8,375 nt of DNA, from NCBI GenBank assembly GCA_020630895.1, contig JAHDII010000129.1, positions 1-8,375 of the forward strand, given 5' to 3'. Position numbers and translations under genes: made by a program. Below the pieces are notes generated by a model. It was not told the DNA's origin and did no database searches. It saw only the letters and a list, made by a program, of their open reading frames with translations. The stretch comes from Saprospiraceae bacterium (GTDB lineage Bacteria > Bacteroidota > Bacteroidia > Chitinophagales > Saprospiraceae). Of the stretch, positions 7,231 through 8,375 are shown one piece after another; positions within the stretch are counted from its first letter, which is position 1; each line of letters starts with the position of its first letter.

Positions 7231-7264
7231 ATCATTGAGATGATTAAAACTATATAATTATATA
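7231..7264. promoter_or_regulatory. Two palindromes between -7 element and start codon, candidate autoregulatory operators
   Basis: ATCAT-TGAG-ATGAT (7231-7244) is an inverted repeat with 5-bp arms that begins 1 base after the -7 element and covers the expected transcription start. TATATAATTATATA (7251-7264) is a perfect 14-bp palindrome that ends on the first base of the start codon. A further ATCATC stands at 7208-7213 between the promoter elements. Repressors of the XRE-S24 type commonly bind palindromes at their own promoter, so autoregulation is plausible but inferred. The second palindrome is pure AT and may be chance. Confidence 0.4.
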
Positions 7265-8094
7265 TGAATAGCCTTGTAACTCAGAGATTTATAAAATGTC
7301 ATGATAAGCTAAAAGAAGATAATAGAGTGAGATCTAGTCGTCAATTTGCTATGTCATTGGATTATTTGCCACAAAGTTTAAGCGAAATATTAAAAGGGCG
7401 AAGAGATGTAACTATAGAATTGTTACGAAAAGCTGTTATGAAATATAAGATGAATCCTGTTTATATTTTTACAGGAGAAGGTCCTATGTTTATGAGTGAA
7501 GAAAATCATAAGAGTTTTAGAGTTTTAACGATTGTAGCTAATTCGCAAGAAGATGAAAGGATTGTTCATGTACCTGTACCTGCTCAAGCAGGTTATGCAG
7601 GAGATGTTACAGATCCTAAATTTATACAAGACTTGCCTACTTATACTTTACCTGATTATAAATATAAGGTGGGAACACATCGTTCTTTTGATGTAGCAGG
7701 AGATAGTATGGAACCTACTTTGTTTGAAGGAGATAAAGTAGTTTGTAGTTTTTTAGAACCTACTCTTTGGGAGAATGCTCTAAAAAATAATTATGTGTAT
7801 GTAATTGTTACTAGAGGTGATGTGGTAGTTAAGAGAATTGAAAATAAAATAACAGAGAATAAGGAATTAATTTTATATTCTGATAATGGTTTTTACGAGC
7901 CTTATAAAGTTAATATTAGTGATGTAAGAGAAATTTGGTATGTAAGAGCTAAAATAAGTCCATTTTTGCCTTCTCCTCAAAATATTAGAAATATGTTGAG
8001 AGATGAAATTAGAGAAATGAGAAAAACAATTATTCATCAATCTGATTCAATCAACCTTCTTTCTGATAAAATAGGAAAGATTGTTGATAAATAA
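7264..8094 (+). CDS. XRE-type HTH / S24 (LexA-CI-like) peptidase transcriptional regulator
   Basis: This 276-residue protein has an N-terminal helix-turn-helix (about 7-70; SRQFAMSLDYLPQSLSEILKG at 25-45 is the HTH core, followed by IELLRKAVMKYKMNPVYIFTGEGPM, typical of XRE/CI-like domains). The C-terminal S24 domain spans about 100-228: VPVPAQAGYAGD (103-114) holds the likely self-cleavage site at A109-G110, Ser148 in DVAGDSMEPTLFEGD is the nucleophile, and Lys190 in VVVKRI is the general base. The dyad is intact, so RecA-stimulated or other self-cleavage is possible. A charged helical tail (about 238-276) looks like a coiled coil and is absent from LexA and lambda CI. No phage genes surround it, which favours a resident stress or SOS-type regulator over a prophage repressor. 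It has its own promoter and candidate operators. An in-frame upstream ATG at 7240 is followed by a stop, which fixes the start at 7264. Confidence 0.93.
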   Translation: MNSLVTQRFIKCHDKLKEDNRVRSSRQFAMSLDYLPQSLSEILKGRRDVTIELLRKAVMKYKMNPVYIFTGEGPMFMSEENHKSFRVLTIVANSQEDERIVHVPVPAQAGYAGDVTDPKFIQDLPTYTLPDYKYKVGTHRSFDVAGDSMEPTLFEGDKVVCSFLEPTLWENALKNNYVYVIVTRGDVVVKRIENKITENKELILYSDNGFYEPYKVNISDVREIWYVRAKISPFLPSPQNIRNMLRDEIREMRKTIIHQSDSINLLSDKIGKIVDK

Positions 8095-8135
8095 ACTTTA
8101 CTTTTTTTATATCAAAAAGATAATATTTATTATTG

Positions 8136-8375
8136 ATGTCGCATCTAACTGGAAATCGTTTTTTTATATTTATTGTTATTGCTCTTTTTTTTCTAAGTCT
8201 TTTTTTTGGGAATGATTATATTTCTATTTGGTCTTTTGAAACACCAATGGTTTTAGCATCATTAAAAGATATATCTGAAGGAATTATTTTTTCTCTTCAC
8301 GATCATTTTTCATTTATCCCCAAAACATGTATTCATTTAGGACAATTTTTATTAACTGAAAATGAAATATCATTT
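8136..8375 (+). CDS. Partial membrane-anchored protein of unknown function (N-terminus only)
   Basis: An open frame from ATG at 8136 continues to the window edge (80 codons, no stop). It begins MSHLTGNR and then a hydrophobic stretch (about 9-25, FFIFIVIALFFLSLFFG) that fits an uncleaved N-terminal transmembrane anchor or signal segment with the basic end inside. The following residues (NDYISIWSFETPMVLASLKD...) resemble nothing I can name. It starts 41 bases after the S24 regulator stop on the same strand, with no terminator or good promoter between, so co-transcription with the regulator is possible. The hydrophobic segment is encoded by T runs of 7, 8 and 8 bases. Start codon and coding status are likely, but only the N-terminus is visible. 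Confidence 0.6.
   Translation, partial: MSHLTGNRFFIFIVIALFFLSLFFGNDYISIWSFETPMVLASLKDISEGIIFSLHDHFSFIPKTCIHLGQFLLTENEISF

Noticed and set aside
8101..8119. CTTTTT...AAAAAG hairpin after the S24 regulator as a terminator
   Set aside because: Six mostly A-T pairs with no T run after the stem; too weak to call.

Overview
The window is AT-rich and looks like an ordinary chromosomal stretch from a member of the Bacteroidota. Supporting signs are a TonB-dependent receptor whose N-terminus carries a CarboxypepD_reg-like domain right after an ...A/Q signal-peptide end, promoter-like TTTG...TAnnTTTG pairs of the Bacteroidota sigma factor, and start codons with almost no Shine-Dalgarno sequence. A more exact placement (for example Saprospiria or Flavobacteriia) cannot be read from the sequence.

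Layout. Bases 1-2323 (minus) hold the first 774 codons of a tandem AAA+ ATPase of the CbxX/CfqX (SpoVK-like) family, cut by the left window edge and preceded by an unusual duplicated N-terminal domain. It is divergent from cutA (2433-2756, plus). cutA converges with a 374-residue protein of unknown function (2759-3883, minus) that may have a SUKH/SMI1-KNR4-like core. The two stop codons are only 2 bases apart, and the likely terminator of the minus-strand gene is a 13-bp perfect hairpin inside the end of the cutA coding sequence. A 269-base divergent intergenic region (3884-4152) holds a good minus-strand promoter, several inverted repeats and a weaker plus-strand promoter. The 984-residue outer-membrane TonB-dependent receptor (4153-7107) follows and is closed by a very strong intrinsic terminator. 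A separate promoter then drives an XRE-HTH/S24-peptidase repressor (7264-8094) whose leader contains two palindromes. A membrane-anchored protein of unknown function starts at 8136 and runs off the right edge.

How the genes relate. Strand changes, promoters and terminators indicate mostly single-gene transcription units, not one operon. Only the S24 regulator and the last gene (41-base gap, same strand) could be co-transcribed. I see no convincing multi-gene novel system, CRISPR array, tRNA, rRNA or insertion sequence. The parts most worth a second look are the duplicated N-terminal domain of the AAA+ protein, the terminator embedded in cutA, the 9-bp inverted repeat in front of the receptor gene, and the palindromes around the S24 repressor promoter.
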